DNA of 26,097 nt. It comes from Acidobacteriaceae bacterium. GTDB lineage: Bacteria; Acidobacteriota; Terriglobia; Terriglobales; Acidobacteriaceae. The position numbers were made by a program, and so were the translations under genes. The notes under the pieces are model-generated. The model made no database searches. It was given only the letters and a program-made list of their open reading frames with translations, and was not told the DNA's origin. Below, piece after piece: positions 1-8,990 of the stretch; position 1 is the stretch's first letter; each line of letters opens with the position of its first letter. The stretch is taken from the NCBI GenBank assembly GCA_003133425.1, contig PKXI01000422.1, forward strand, positions 10,018-36,114, written 5' to 3'.

Positions 1-84
1 GGACGCTCCGGGCTGCGGGTGGTGAAGATGCTGGAAGCAGCAAGTGAATCGCTGGAGAAGAGAGGATCCCTGGTCGACCTATGA
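1..84 (+). CDS. C-terminal end of a Gfo/Idh/MocA-type oxidoreductase (partial)
   Basis: Frame 1 is open from the window edge to a TGA at 82-84 and gives a 27-residue tail containing GLRVVKMLEAASESLE. This Gly-Leu-Arg-Val-Val helix near the C terminus is typical of Gfo/Idh/MocA NAD(P)-dependent sugar oxidoreductases. The stop overlaps the ATG of the next gene (ATGA), so the two are almost certainly co-translated. If the assignment is right, the context with an aminotransferase and a hexapeptide acyltransferase points to the C3 oxidation step (WbpB/WlbA-like) of a 2,3-diamino sugar nucleotide pathway. Only the tail is visible, so the substrate is inferred from the neighbours. Confidence 0.6.
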   Translation, partial: GRSGLRVVKMLEAASESLEKRGSLVDL

Positions 85-1775
85 ACTCCAACAACTGCAT
101 CTCGAGCGACGTGAAACTGGGGGAGAATGTACAGCTCTCGAACTTTATAAACCTGTACGGCTGCGAAATCGGCAGCGAGACGAAGATAGGCGCATTCGTC
201 GAGATCCAGAAGAATGCCGTTGTCGGAAAGCGCTGCAAGATATCCAGCCATACGTTTATTTGCGAAGGCGTCGTCGTGGAAGACAACGTATTCATAGGGC
301 ACGGCGTGACGTTCATCAACGACACCTATCCCCGGGCCACGACCGCGGACGGAAGGCTGCAGACCGAGGCCGACTGGAAAGTGGAGCGGACGGTGATAAA
401 GAAGGGTGCGTCGATCGGCTCCGGCGCCAGGATTCTTCCCAATACCACCGTCAGCGAGAATGCAATTGTGGGCGCCGGCAGCGTGGTCACCAAGGATGTT
501 CCGCGCAATGCGATAGTGGCAGGAAACCCGGCCAGGGTACTGCGCTTCATTGAACCGGCCGAGAGTTCCATGGAATCCGAGGCTGTTCCTTTTCTCGATC
601 TTGTGGCTCCCCATCTGGAACTCGAAAACGAACTAGTTGGCATTTTCCGCAAGGGATTGCGTACGGCCAGCTTTGTTGGCGGGTCGATGGTGGAGGAATT
701 CGAGAAAGCATTCGCAACCTTCTGCGATGCCGGCCATTGCGTGGGGGTGAGCAGCGGGACGGACGCGCTGCGCTTCGCTTTGATTGCTTCAGGAGTGCGG
801 CCCGGGGATGTGGTGCTGACCGTGCCGAATACGTTTATTGCCACCACAGAGGCCATCTCCCAGGCCGGAGCCAAACCGGAGTTCATCGACATCGATGAGC
901 ACACTTTAAACATATCTGCTGAGCTGTTGCAGCAGTTCCTTGAAAGGCAGTGCAGGCGCGACGCATCTGGAAAGCTGATCAGCACGCGCAGCGGAAGGCG
1001 GGTCACCGCGATTGTGCCGGTGCACCTCTACGGTCAGATGGCCGACATGGATTCGATCCTGCGACTGGCCGGCCATTACGGCCTGATTGTCGTTGAGGAT
1101 GCGTGCCAGGCGCACGGCGCCGAATACTTTTCAAAGGAACTGAACCGCTGGATGAAGCCAGGGTCGATGGGCCGCGCTGCGGCATTCAGCTTTTATCCAG
1201 GGAAGAATCTGGGAGCGTGTGGCGAAGGCGGAGCAGTAACTACGAACGACGGCGCGCTGGCAGGCACTATAAGGATGCTGCGCGATCATGGTCAGGCAAA
1301 GAAGTATTACCACGACATGGAAGGCTACAACGGACGGCTGGATGCAATTCAGGCCGGGATTCTGTCCGCCAAGCTGCCACATGTTACAGAGTGGAACTCG
1401 CGTCGACGCGAACATGCAGCTGAGTACAACCGTCTCCTGGCGGGCAACGAAGCTGTGATTCTTCCCTACGAACCTTTCTGGTCGCGCGCTGTTTACCACC
1501 TCTACGTGATTCGCACCGCTGACCGCTCGGGTTTGATGAATCACCTGAAGATGGCGGCCATTGGCACGGGAATTCACTATCCGGTTCCATTGCATCTACA
1601 GAAAGCCTATGCCTCGTTGAAATACGGTCAAGGGGACTTTCCGATTGCGGAACGGGCAGCCACGGAGATTATTTCTCTGCCCATGTTCCCGCAGCTTACC
1701 TCAAGGCAGCAATCAAGAGTGGTGGAGGAGGTGCTGGCCTTTGCGTCACAGGCTCTGCAGGGTGCGGGGTTTTGA
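81..1775 (+). CDS. Fused hexapeptide N-acyltransferase / DegT-DnrJ-EryC1-StrS aminotransferase (WbpD-WbpE-like)
   Basis: The 564-residue protein has two complete enzymes. Residues about 1-160 are a left-handed beta-helix acyltransferase with hexapeptide repeats (VKLGENVQLS, VVGKRCKIS, IGSGARILPN, IVGAGSVVTKDVP) and the family ending GNPARVLR. Residues about 170-560 are a fold-type I PLP aminotransferase for sugar nucleotides: SSGTDALR near 224-231, VVEDACQAHGA carrying the cofactor-binding Asp, and the Schiff-base Lys at about 375 in FYPGKNLGA. In WbpE/WbpD pathways the aminotransferase makes a C3 amino sugar and the acyltransferase N-acetylates it, so the fusion would join successive steps. 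The acyltransferase domain also resembles FdtC/QdtC, so a dTDP-3-amino-6-deoxy sugar is an alternative. It overlaps the preceding oxidoreductase by 4 bp. The Shine-Dalgarno candidate at 61-66 is far away, consistent with coupled translation. Confidence 0.88.
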   Translation: MNSNNCISSDVKLGENVQLSNFINLYGCEIGSETKIGAFVEIQKNAVVGKRCKISSHTFICEGVVVEDNVFIGHGVTFINDTYPRATTADGRLQTEADWKVERTVIKKGASIGSGARILPNTTVSENAIVGAGSVVTKDVPRNAIVAGNPARVLRFIEPAESSMESEAVPFLDLVAPHLELENELVGIFRKGLRTASFVGGSMVEEFEKAFATFCDAGHCVGVSSGTDALRFALIASGVRPGDVVLTVPNTFIATTEAISQAGAKPEFIDIDEHTLNISAELLQQFLERQCRRDASGKLISTRSGRRVTAIVPVHLYGQMADMDSILRLAGHYGLIVVEDACQAHGAEYFSKELNRWMKPGSMGRAAAFSFYPGKNLGACGEGGAVTTNDGALAGTIRMLRDHGQAKKYYHDMEGYNGRLDAIQAGILSAKLPHVTEWNSRRREHAAEYNRLLAGNEAVILPYEPFWSRAVYHLYVIRTADRSGLMNHLKMAAIGTGIHYPVPLHLQKAYASLKYGQGDFPIAERAATEIISLPMFPQLTSRQQSRVVEEVLAFASQALQGAGF

Positions 1776-1848
1776 ACGGAGCTTGCATTGGCCGGTCGGC
1801 AGCCTGCCGAGCCGAGTTATCAGGCCAGTTATTGAATGAGGAACTGAT

Positions 1849-2778
1849 TTGGTGAAACTTCCGTCGTATGTACTGGTGACGCCAGCGCGCAACGAAGCGC
1901 AGTTTATCGAATCGACAATAAAGTCGGTCGTTGCGCAGAAGGTGCGTCCGCTGAAGTGGGTCATTGTCAGTGACGGTTCAACCGATGGCACCGATGAGAT
2001 TGTGAGCCGGTATGCGGTGGCGCACGAGTGGATAGAATTGCTCCGCATGCCGGAGCGAAAAGAGCGTCACTTTGCGGGGAAAGTATATGCATTCGACGCA
2101 GGCAAAGTCAGAGCCGGCGGGCTGCACTATGAGGTAATTGCCAGCCTGGATGCGGACATCACTTTTGAGAGTGACTACTTTTCATTCTTACTTGAAAAGC
2201 TCGCAATGGACCCAATGCTTGGAGTGGTGGGAACACCGTACGTTGAACGATCAGGCGAGAGTTTCGATTACAAGTTCACGAGCCTCGATCATGTATCCGG
2301 CGCTTGCCAGATGTTCCGGCGCGAGTGTTATGAAGCGATCGGCGGCTATCTTCCCGTAAAGGTCGGCGCAATCGACTGTATCGCGGTAATTACCGCCAGG
2401 ATGAAAGGCTGGAAGACGCGCACCTTTACCGAGAAGGTTTGCCAGCACCATCGTAAGGTGGGGACTGCACAATGTGGTCCGATGGAGGCTAATTTTGCGA
2501 CCGGCGTGATGGATTACGCCATGGGGAACCATTCTGTTTGGCAGCTGTTCCGAACCGCCTACCAGATGACCAGGAAGCCGCTCGTGCTGCGGGGACTGGC
2601 GCTGGGGACAGGCTATCTGTGGGCATTCATTCGACACGCGAAAAGGCCAGTGACGCGTGAGTTCGTTGAATTTCATCGGCGGGAGCAGATGCAACGTCTC
2701 AGGGTGAAATTTACCGGCAGGCCTCTGCATGACGATACGCGAGTACTTTCACCTTCTGAAGTACGCGAAGCTCGTTAA
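1849..2778 (+). CDS. Family 2 glycosyltransferase
   Basis: This 309-residue cytoplasmic GT-A enzyme probably adds one sugar to the EPS repeat unit. The N terminus has the GT2 nucleotide-sugar fold: VLVTPARNEAQFIE, then SDGSTDGT near residue 45, then the metal-binding LDADI (DxD-like) near 100. The acceptor region VSGACQMFRRECYEAIGGY is typical of the family. The C-terminal third is amphipathic with a modest hydrophobic stretch near 245-262. The start is a TTG at 1849, 6 bases after a GAGGA Shine-Dalgarno at 1838-1842; the GTG at 1852 is equally spaced and gives almost the same protein. It lies 73 bp after the acyltransferase/aminotransferase gene in the same operon. Donor and acceptor cannot be read from the sequence. 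Confidence 0.85.
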   Translation: MVKLPSYVLVTPARNEAQFIESTIKSVVAQKVRPLKWVIVSDGSTDGTDEIVSRYAVAHEWIELLRMPERKERHFAGKVYAFDAGKVRAGGLHYEVIASLDADITFESDYFSFLLEKLAMDPMLGVVGTPYVERSGESFDYKFTSLDHVSGACQMFRRECYEAIGGYLPVKVGAIDCIAVITARMKGWKTRTFTEKVCQHHRKVGTAQCGPMEANFATGVMDYAMGNHSVWQLFRTAYQMTRKPLVLRGLALGTGYLWAFIRHAKRPVTREFVEFHRREQMQRLRVKFTGRPLHDDTRVLSPSEVREAR

Positions 2779-2832
2779 GGCGCGGATGTGGAGATGTCGT
2801 TATGCGACCAACACAGATAGCTGCATAAGATC

Positions 2833-3729
2833 GTGGCTCACTTACAACCTATGAATTGTGATCAGCAAGTAACTCCGATTACGAATGACGGCTCTGCCGG
2901 CGCGATATTTGCGCCGGGCAGGTCATCTGTAAGTGACGCGCTGGAACCGGCCGGCGCCGCCGTTATTGTGAATGCTGACGATTGGGGAAGAGATAACGCC
3001 ACGACTGACCGTTGTCTCGATTGCTTTCTTTTGGGCGCAGTCTCATCCGTAAGTGCGATGGTGTTCATGGAGGATTCCGAGCGAGCGGCGCATCTTGCGC
3101 GACATCACGGGGTCGATGCGGGTCTCCATCTGAACTTCACGCTGCCGTTTTCTGCGGCGCAATGTCCAGCGCGGCTGAAGCAGCACCAGGAAAGGCTCTC
3201 CAGCGTGTTGAGTTCGCATCGGTTCGCCCCGGTGCTTTATCATCCCTTCACTGCTGCTTCGTTTGGATATGTTGTGAAGGCACAACTAGAGGAGTACGAG
3301 CGACTCTATGGTGCTGCGGCAAATCGCGTAGATGGCCATCATCACATGCATCTCTGCACGAACGTGCTGATACAGGAACTTCTGCCCGACGGCATCATTG
3401 TACGCAGAAACCTTTCGTTTGCGCGCGGAGAGAAAGGCTTCTTCAATCGCTTCTATCGCCACCAGCAGGACCGGCGGCTGGCCCGCCGACACCGGATTGC
3501 AGATTTCTTTTTCGACTTGCAGCCATTCGAGCCCCGCCAACGGCTTGAAGAGATCTTCGACCTGTCGGAGCGTTTTGACATCGAAGTGGAAACTCATCCG
3601 ATCCACGATGAGGAATACAGGTTTCTGGCTGACGGAGAACTGATGCGCTGTGCAGGCGAAGGGGCGGTGGCTCGGGGCTATGTTCTTCGCTTCTGTAATC
3701 CTGGATTTGGTGTCGGGAGAAGTTCATGA
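2833..3729 (+). CDS. ChbG/HpnK (YdjC) family carbohydrate deacetylase
   Basis: The family comprises divalent-metal TIM-like deacetylases that remove N-acetyl groups from sugars. The visible motifs match: VNADDWG (Asp49/Asp50), GLHLNF with the first metal His, and VDGHHHMHLC with the His cluster near residue 160. The core begins at about residue 43, so the 298-residue protein has an unusual 40-residue N-terminal extension. The frame is closed by a TAG at 2818, leaving GTG 2833 or ATG 2851 as the starts. Neither has a convincing Shine-Dalgarno sequence, so the N terminus is uncertain. In this cluster the enzyme probably deacetylates a HexNAc of the lipid-linked repeat or its precursor, but the substrate is inferred. 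Confidence 0.82.
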   Translation: MAHLQPMNCDQQVTPITNDGSAGAIFAPGRSSVSDALEPAGAAVIVNADDWGRDNATTDRCLDCFLLGAVSSVSAMVFMEDSERAAHLARHHGVDAGLHLNFTLPFSAAQCPARLKQHQERLSSVLSSHRFAPVLYHPFTAASFGYVVKAQLEEYERLYGAAANRVDGHHHMHLCTNVLIQELLPDGIIVRRNLSFARGEKGFFNRFYRHQQDRRLARRHRIADFFFDLQPFEPRQRLEEIFDLSERFDIEVETHPIHDEEYRFLADGELMRCAGEGAVARGYVLRFCNPGFGVGRSS

Positions 3730-3754
3730 GTCGTCAGGGAGAAGGACGAAGGCA

Positions 3755-4699
3755 GTGAAAATCGCAGGGGACGTAAGTTCGGCGAATCACGACCAGGCGA
3801 AAGAAATTGCGCACATCTCTGTCTGCGTTTGTACGTACAAGCGGCCGCTCCTGCTTAGGCGTCTCCTGACTGAGTTGAGCCGGCAGGAAACCGGTGGATT
3901 GTTCACCTATTCGATTGTGGTGGCCGACAACGACGAAGCGAAATCCGCTGAGGCCTCAGTGGCAGAAATGCGCCGGGTCTGCGCGGTCCCTGTGAAGTAC
4001 TGTGTTGAACCAAGACGCAATATAGCGCTGGCGCGGAACAAGTCAGTCGAGAATGCGGAGGGAGAGTATGTGGCGTTCATCGATGATGATGAATTCCCGG
4101 AGCCAACCTGGCTGCTTACATTATTCAAGATATGCAACGAATACAAAGTGGACGGCGTGCTTGGTCCTGTGAAGCGTCATTTCGATGAGGCTCCGCCAGC
4201 ATGGTTCAAGAAGAGCAGCATCTATGACCGCAGGATTAATCCCACCGGAGAACTCGTCGGCTGGAAAGAAGCGCGAACGGGAAACGTCCTCCTGAAGAGA
4301 ACGGTGATCGCCGGAGAGACTGCGCCCTTTCGATTTGAGTTCAGAGCCGGCGAGGATCAGGATTTCTTTAGACGAAAAACTGAAGAGGGATATGTGTTCA
4401 TCTGGTCCTCCGATGCCGTGGTGTCAGAAACCATTCCTCCCGCGCGCTGGAAACGCAGCTACATTCTTCGGAAAGCCGCTCTTCAAGGAGCGACCGCCGC
4501 GCTGCAACCGAACTGTGGCGTCATCAACATCATGAAGTCTGTGATTGCTGTACCTCTTTATGTGATCATCTTGCCGTTCGCGCTGCTTTTGGGACAGCAC
4601 CTCTTTATGGCGCTGATGGTGAAGATCTGCGATCACTCGGGGAAACTGCTCATGCTTATGGGTATCAATCCGGTCCACGAGGAATATGTGAGCGAGTGA
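3755..4699 (+). CDS. Family 2 glycosyltransferase with C-terminal membrane segment
   Basis: The GT-A domain begins ISVCVCTYKRPLLLRRLL, carries VVADND and the DxD-containing FIDDDEFPEP, and has the acceptor-side GEDQDFFRR motif. A hydrophobic segment near the end (IAVPLYVIILPFALLLG) probably holds the enzyme at the inner membrane. The frame is open upstream to an ATG at 3650 that would overlap the deacetylase by 80 bp. I prefer GTG 3755, 8 bases after the strong purine-rich GGAGAAGGA at 3738-3746, giving 314 residues. A GT2 with its membrane helix at the C terminus is common in EPS clusters and acts on lipid-linked acceptors at the cytoplasmic face. Donor sugar unknown. Confidence 0.85.
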   Translation: MKIAGDVSSANHDQAKEIAHISVCVCTYKRPLLLRRLLTELSRQETGGLFTYSIVVADNDEAKSAEASVAEMRRVCAVPVKYCVEPRRNIALARNKSVENAEGEYVAFIDDDEFPEPTWLLTLFKICNEYKVDGVLGPVKRHFDEAPPAWFKKSSIYDRRINPTGELVGWKEARTGNVLLKRTVIAGETAPFRFEFRAGEDQDFFRRKTEEGYVFIWSSDAVVSETIPPARWKRSYILRKAALQGATAALQPNCGVINIMKSVIAVPLYVIILPFALLLGQHLFMALMVKICDHSGKLLMLMGINPVHEEYVSE

Positions 4700-4761
4700 G
4701 CGTTGACCTTTATGCAGGCGCGGTATGACTCGTCGATTGTGAAAGTGAAGTTACCGATCCA

Positions 4762-5658
4762 ATGGATAACTCGATCAAGGAAATTCGGATATCAGGGCGT
4801 TGGCTTCGCATTGCGCGCCTGGATGCGGAGTTATACCACTTCCTGTCAGATCCGGAGCCGATGATCGATCGACTGCGCCATTCTAAAGACGACATTGATA
4901 TCTTCACGTTCGTGCAGGGTTTACCAGAGACCGAGCCAAAGTACAGGTACGCGATGGAGTGGGAAAACCTGGCGGTTCTGCCTATTTCAACCTTCGAACA
5001 TTGGTGGAATAACCAAATCGGTTTTAAGTCAAGGAACAGGGCAAAGCAGGCTGAAAAGAAAGGTGTAGTGGTTCGTGAGGTTCAGTTCAATGAGACACTC
5101 GTGCGCGGAATCTGGGAGATCTACAATGAGTGCCCGGTACGCCAGGGGAGACCTTTCCGACACTACGGAAAAGATCTTGGTACTGTGTATAAGGACGAGG
5201 CCACTTATCTTGATTTCAGCACGTTTATCGGCGCTTTCCAAGGCGAGGAGCTAATCGGCTTCATCAAGATGGTGGCAGACGAGACAGGTGTGCAGGCAGG
5301 ACTTATGAACATTCTGTCGAAGATGCAGCAAAAGGATAAGTCCCCAACCAATGCGCTCTTGGCACAGGCGGTGAGGTCTTGCGCCGACCGGGGAATCTCT
5401 TACCTAGTTTACGCGAATTACGCCTATGGGAAGAAGCAGCGAGACAGTCTTAGCGATTTCAAAGAGCGAAATGGATTTCAACGGATCCACATTCCGCGCT
5501 ACTTCGTTCCGCTGACACGCCTTGGCAAAGTGGCGCTCCGCATGGGGTTCCATCACCGACTGGTAGAGCGCATCCCTGAGCCCATTGCAGGCAGGCTTCG
5601 CGAACTTCGCAAACATTGGTACAGCCGCACAGTCCAGTCTACCGGGGAAGCTTCTTAG
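4762..5658 (+). CDS. FemAB/GNAT-like acyltransferase-fold protein
   Basis: This 298-residue soluble protein resembles the FemAB-related GNAT proteins found in EPS clusters. The centre has the basic KSRNRAKQAEKKG helix near residues 88-101, followed by IWEIYNECPVRQGRPF and a beta-strand core (FIGAFQGEELIGFIKM) typical of acyl-CoA or aminoacyl transfer folds. Later NALLAQAVRSCADRG and NGFQRIHIPRYFVPL match the second half of the fold. The start ATG has only a weak AAGTGAAG-like site upstream. FemAB relatives transfer amino acids or acyl groups, so it may decorate an amino sugar of the repeat unit. The substrate is not deducible. It precedes the asparagine-synthase-like gene by 16 bp, suggesting a joint amino/amide modification step. 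Confidence 0.65.
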   Translation: MDNSIKEIRISGRWLRIARLDAELYHFLSDPEPMIDRLRHSKDDIDIFTFVQGLPETEPKYRYAMEWENLAVLPISTFEHWWNNQIGFKSRNRAKQAEKKGVVVREVQFNETLVRGIWEIYNECPVRQGRPFRHYGKDLGTVYKDEATYLDFSTFIGAFQGEELIGFIKMVADETGVQAGLMNILSKMQQKDKSPTNALLAQAVRSCADRGISYLVYANYAYGKKQRDSLSDFKERNGFQRIHIPRYFVPLTRLGKVALRMGFHHRLVERIPEPIAGRLRELRKHWYSRTVQSTGEAS

Positions 5659-5674
5659 AAAGCGACGAGAAACT

Positions 5675-7492
5675 ATGCCAGGGCTTGTCGGTCTTATTAC
5701 CAGAATGCCGCGAGAACGCGCCGAAGCAGAATTGCTTCGCATGGTTGCGACGCTTCGCCATGAGACTTCTTATGCAAGCGGGACATGGAGCGAGGAGTCG
5801 CTGGGCCTCTATGTGGGTTGGGTAGAACGCAGTGGACCCGTGGCGGCTCGCATGCCTTTCAAGAATGCGCAGGGCGATCTTATGCTGGCATTTTCAGGCG
5901 AGGACGTTTCAGAACGCGGTAGGGCGCTGTGCCTTAGGCAGCGCGGCGATGCTGGTGACGGCGAGGGGATCTCGTATCTTTTCCAACTCGCCGAGAAGGA
6001 TCCGAGTTTTCCTAAGTGCCTGAACGGAAGGTTCCACGGAGTGCTGGCCGATAAGCAGAATGGGACAGCCAATCTGTTTAACGACCGGTTTGGGATGCAC
6101 CGGGTTTACTACTACGAGACGAAGGAGACCTTTTACTTCGCGGCAGAGGCGAAGGCCATTCTGGCCGTCCGCCGGGAAGTGAGATCGATCGATCCTGATG
6201 GTTTGGCGGAGTTCGTGTCCTGCGGATGCACGTTAGGAAACCGCACGTTATTCAAAGACATTCGTGTGTTGCCTCCAGCCTCGTCCTGGAGTTTTCGCCG
6301 GGCGTCTATCGAACAAAAAGTCACATATTTCGAACCTAGAGAGTGGGAAGAGCAATCTCCGCTTGAGCCCGAACCGTACTATCAACAGTTGCGCCAGGCC
6401 TTCTCTGAAAGCCTGCCTCGATATCTCGGCGGCCCGGAGCGTGTTGGTGTATCCCTCACCGGCGGCCTGGATTCAAGAATGATCATGTCGTGGTGCAGGG
6501 CCGCAGCGGGGTCGCTTCCGTGCTACTCCTTTGGGGGAATGTATCGCGAGTCTCAGGACGTTAGGGTAGCGCGTCGGGTCGCACAGGCATGCGGGCAGGA
6601 ACATGAGGTTATCCCGGTCGGCGAGGAGTTTCTGGCGCAATTCCCGCACTATTCCGAACGCGCCGTCTTTCTTACAGACGGGTGTGTCGAAGTGAAGCAC
6701 GCTCCCGATTTATATGTGAACGAGCGTGCCGCGAGAATTGCGCCGGTGCGGCTTACAGGGAATTATGGCGGAGAGGTGCTTCGGCGAGTTCGGGCGTTCA
6801 AGCCGGTAGATCCGGTGCCGGGTCTGTTTCATCCTAGTTTCACTCAACATATCAAACGTGCGAGGGAAAAATATCGTGGATACGTTCAGGAACACCCGCT
6901 TTCGTTTGCGCTGTTTCGCCAGGCACCTTGGCACCACTATGGCCTTCTCTGTCTGGAGCAGAGCCAACTTTCGATTCGCTCGCCATTCTTGGACAATGAT
7001 GTTGTAAGAACCGTATTTCGCGCGCCGCAGTCGGCGGTGACAAGTGACGATGTGTCGCTGCGCCTCATTGCAGACGGCAATCCAGAACTGCGCCGGATAC
7101 GGACAGATCGCGGGTCGGGGGGAGGCCTGCCCGGATGGATTGCGGCCATGCAGCGTGCGAAGTTAGGGTTCACGTTCAAAGCGGAGTACGCCTATGATTA
7201 CGGGATGCCGCAAGCATTGGCTCGTATTGATCACTCGGTGGCATCGCTTCACTTAGAACGGTTATTTCTCGGCCGGCACAAGTTCTTTCATTTTCGCGTT
7301 TGGTATCGGGATGCGCTTGCCAACTACATCCGTGAGATGTTGCTTGACTCACGAACACTGTCACGGCCGTACTTGGAACGTGATGTTCTCGAAAGCATAG
7401 TCAAAGGACACCTCAAGGGGAATCATAACTACACAACCGCGATTCACAAGATTCTTACGCTCGAACATTTTCATAGACTGTTTATCGATTGA
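5675..7492 (+). CDS. Asparagine synthase-like protein lacking the N-terminal glutaminase Cys
   Basis: The 605-residue protein has the two-domain AsnB plan. Residues 1 to about 190 form an Ntn glutamine-amidotransferase-like domain (GRFHGVLADKQNG, FNDRFGMHRVYYYE). An ATP-pyrophosphatase domain follows with the PP-loop SLTGGLDS near 260-267 and RSPFLDND near 435. The start ATG at 5675 gives MPGLVGLI, where true AsnB enzymes read M-C-G-I; the nucleophilic Cys2 is Pro. An upstream TTG at 5585 would overlap the FemAB gene heavily and does not supply a Cys either. Glutamine hydrolysis is therefore unlikely, while AMP-forming activation through the PP-loop may survive. AsnB relatives in EPS clusters are thought to amidate uronic acids or modify the repeat; the reaction here is inferred. 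Confidence 0.8.
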   Translation: MPGLVGLITRMPRERAEAELLRMVATLRHETSYASGTWSEESLGLYVGWVERSGPVAARMPFKNAQGDLMLAFSGEDVSERGRALCLRQRGDAGDGEGISYLFQLAEKDPSFPKCLNGRFHGVLADKQNGTANLFNDRFGMHRVYYYETKETFYFAAEAKAILAVRREVRSIDPDGLAEFVSCGCTLGNRTLFKDIRVLPPASSWSFRRASIEQKVTYFEPREWEEQSPLEPEPYYQQLRQAFSESLPRYLGGPERVGVSLTGGLDSRMIMSWCRAAAGSLPCYSFGGMYRESQDVRVARRVAQACGQEHEVIPVGEEFLAQFPHYSERAVFLTDGCVEVKHAPDLYVNERAARIAPVRLTGNYGGEVLRRVRAFKPVDPVPGLFHPSFTQHIKRAREKYRGYVQEHPLSFALFRQAPWHHYGLLCLEQSQLSIRSPFLDNDVVRTVFRAPQSAVTSDDVSLRLIADGNPELRRIRTDRGSGGGLPGWIAAMQRAKLGFTFKAEYAYDYGMPQALARIDHSVASLHLERLFLGRHKFFHFRVWYRDALANYIREMLLDSRTLSRPYLERDVLESIVKGHLKGNHNYTTAIHKILTLEHFHRLFID

Positions 7493-7494
7493 AT

Positions 7495-8886
7495 ATGACT
7501 CAACTGATTGGCACTCTCGTTTGCATAGCTGTCATGGTCTGGCTGTTTGTCATGGACCGTGATGCGAGAGAGCCGGCTTCGAAGGCGCTTTGGATTTCCA
7601 CCGTCTGGTTGCTGATCATTGGGTCACGCGCAGTGTCTACGTGGCTTCATTTCTCTCCGGCAGTCTCCCTGGCGCAACAGTACACAGAGGGAAGTCCGCT
7701 TGACGCAGCCGTATACGGGATCCTGATTGCCGGAGGAGCATTAGTTCTGAATTTCAGATCGCGCCAGGTCAAGAGATTCATGCAGAGGAACGTGCCGCTC
7801 CTGCTGTTCTTTGTTTACTGTGCGCTCAGCATTGCCTGGTCGGACTATTCCTTTATCGCACTTAAGCGATGGAGTAAGTCGGTTGGGGACTTAGTGATGA
7901 TCATGGTGGTGCTTACAGATCCGTACCCGCTGGCTGCGGTAAAACGGCTGTTCGCGCGAGCGACGTTTGTGTTGTTACCGCTTTCTGTGCTCTTGATCAA
8001 ATGTTATCCGGACCTAGGGAGTGCTTTTAACCCGGGAGATATGACGACGATGTACTTTGGGGTAACTACCTTCAAGAACATGCTCGGAATGATCTCCATG
8101 GTATTCGGACTGGCGTCGTTGTGTTCTTTTATGAATGCATATCTCGAGCGCGCCATGCCGCGGCGGAAAGAGCATTTGATTGCACATGGAGTGATGATTT
8201 GGACCGCAATATGGCTGATTGTGACTGCCGACTCCATGACCTCGCTTGGTTGCTTTGTTATAGCGGGATCGGTCATGGTGTTGATCTCGCAGCGATGGGT
8301 TGCTCGCCGGCGCAGCAGCGTGCACGTTATTGTCTGGACTGCTATAGCGGTACCAGTATTTGCACTGTTTATAGACACGTTTGGGACTCTGGTCCACTCT
8401 CTGGGAAGAAATGCAACCCTGACTGGCCGGACAACAATCTGGAAGGCTGTTCTGTCTCTGCACACAAATCCTTTGGTGGGAAGAGGCTTTGAAAGCTTCT
8501 GGCTTGGCAACCGCCTTGAGACCGTTTGGAATATGAGCGTGCAAGGAATCCAGGAGGCTCACAATGGGTACATTGAGCTCTACCTGAATTTGGGATGGAT
8601 TGGCCTGCTACTGCTTGGCTGGCTGATTGTTGTGGGATATCGCGATGCCATTGCTACATTCCGCAGCGATCCGCGAGAGGGGAGATTGCGCTTGGGATTT
8701 CTTACGGCGGCGTTGATCTTCAGTTTGACGGAGGCAGGATTCAGGATGCTGACTCCCATCTGGTTTGCGTTTCTCCTTGGGGTTGCCGGGTGTTCCTCTG
8801 GCTTGCACCCCGGAGAACAAAAAGGAACTCCGGGATCGTTCTGGATGCGGGCCAGAGACCAGAAGCAGATCCGCATTCTTCAATGA
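7495..8886 (+). CDS. O-antigen polymerase/ligase family membrane protein (Wzy-like)
   Basis: The protein is a polytopic inner-membrane protein of about 463 residues with roughly ten hydrophobic segments from the start (IGTLVCIAVMVWLFVM) to the end (LGFLTAALIFSLTEAGF). It carries the hallmark of the Wzy_C/WaaL family: a periplasmic loop with TLTGRTTIWKAV, NPLVGRGFESFW and then EAHNGYIELYLNLGWIGL, where the Arg and His residues handle undecaprenyl-diphosphate-linked sugar. With a Wzx next door, the likely role is polymerising EPS repeats. An alternative TTG start at 7489 overlaps the stop of the asparagine-synthase-like gene (TTGA); ATG 7495 is two codons later. Neither has a clear Shine-Dalgarno sequence, so translation is probably coupled. 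Confidence 0.82.
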   Translation: MTQLIGTLVCIAVMVWLFVMDRDAREPASKALWISTVWLLIIGSRAVSTWLHFSPAVSLAQQYTEGSPLDAAVYGILIAGGALVLNFRSRQVKRFMQRNVPLLLFFVYCALSIAWSDYSFIALKRWSKSVGDLVMIMVVLTDPYPLAAVKRLFARATFVLLPLSVLLIKCYPDLGSAFNPGDMTTMYFGVTTFKNMLGMISMVFGLASLCSFMNAYLERAMPRRKEHLIAHGVMIWTAIWLIVTADSMTSLGCFVIAGSVMVLISQRWVARRRSSVHVIVWTAIAVPVFALFIDTFGTLVHSLGRNATLTGRTTIWKAVLSLHTNPLVGRGFESFWLGNRLETVWNMSVQGIQEAHNGYIELYLNLGWIGLLLLGWLIVVGYRDAIATFRSDPREGRLRLGFLTAALIFSLTEAGFRMLTPIWFAFLLGVAGCSSGLHPGEQKGTPGSFWMRARDQKQIRILQ

Positions 8887-8990
8887 GTCGGATCTATCGT
8901 TGATGGCGCTAAGGAATGCATTGTCAATTGTTACCTATTATCAGGGACACTTAGAAGGACTTAGTTGGTATTGGCGGGATCGGAGATTGA

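Noticed and set aside
326..1006. Minus-strand 226-residue frame opposite the acyltransferase/aminotransferase gene
   Set aside because: It is fully antisense to a well-supported enzyme, Ser/Pro-rich and without domain features.
3650..3754. Earlier start for the second GT2 gene
   Set aside because: It would overlap the deacetylase gene by 80 bp and adds residues outside the GT2 fold; GTG 3755 has a strong ribosome binding site.
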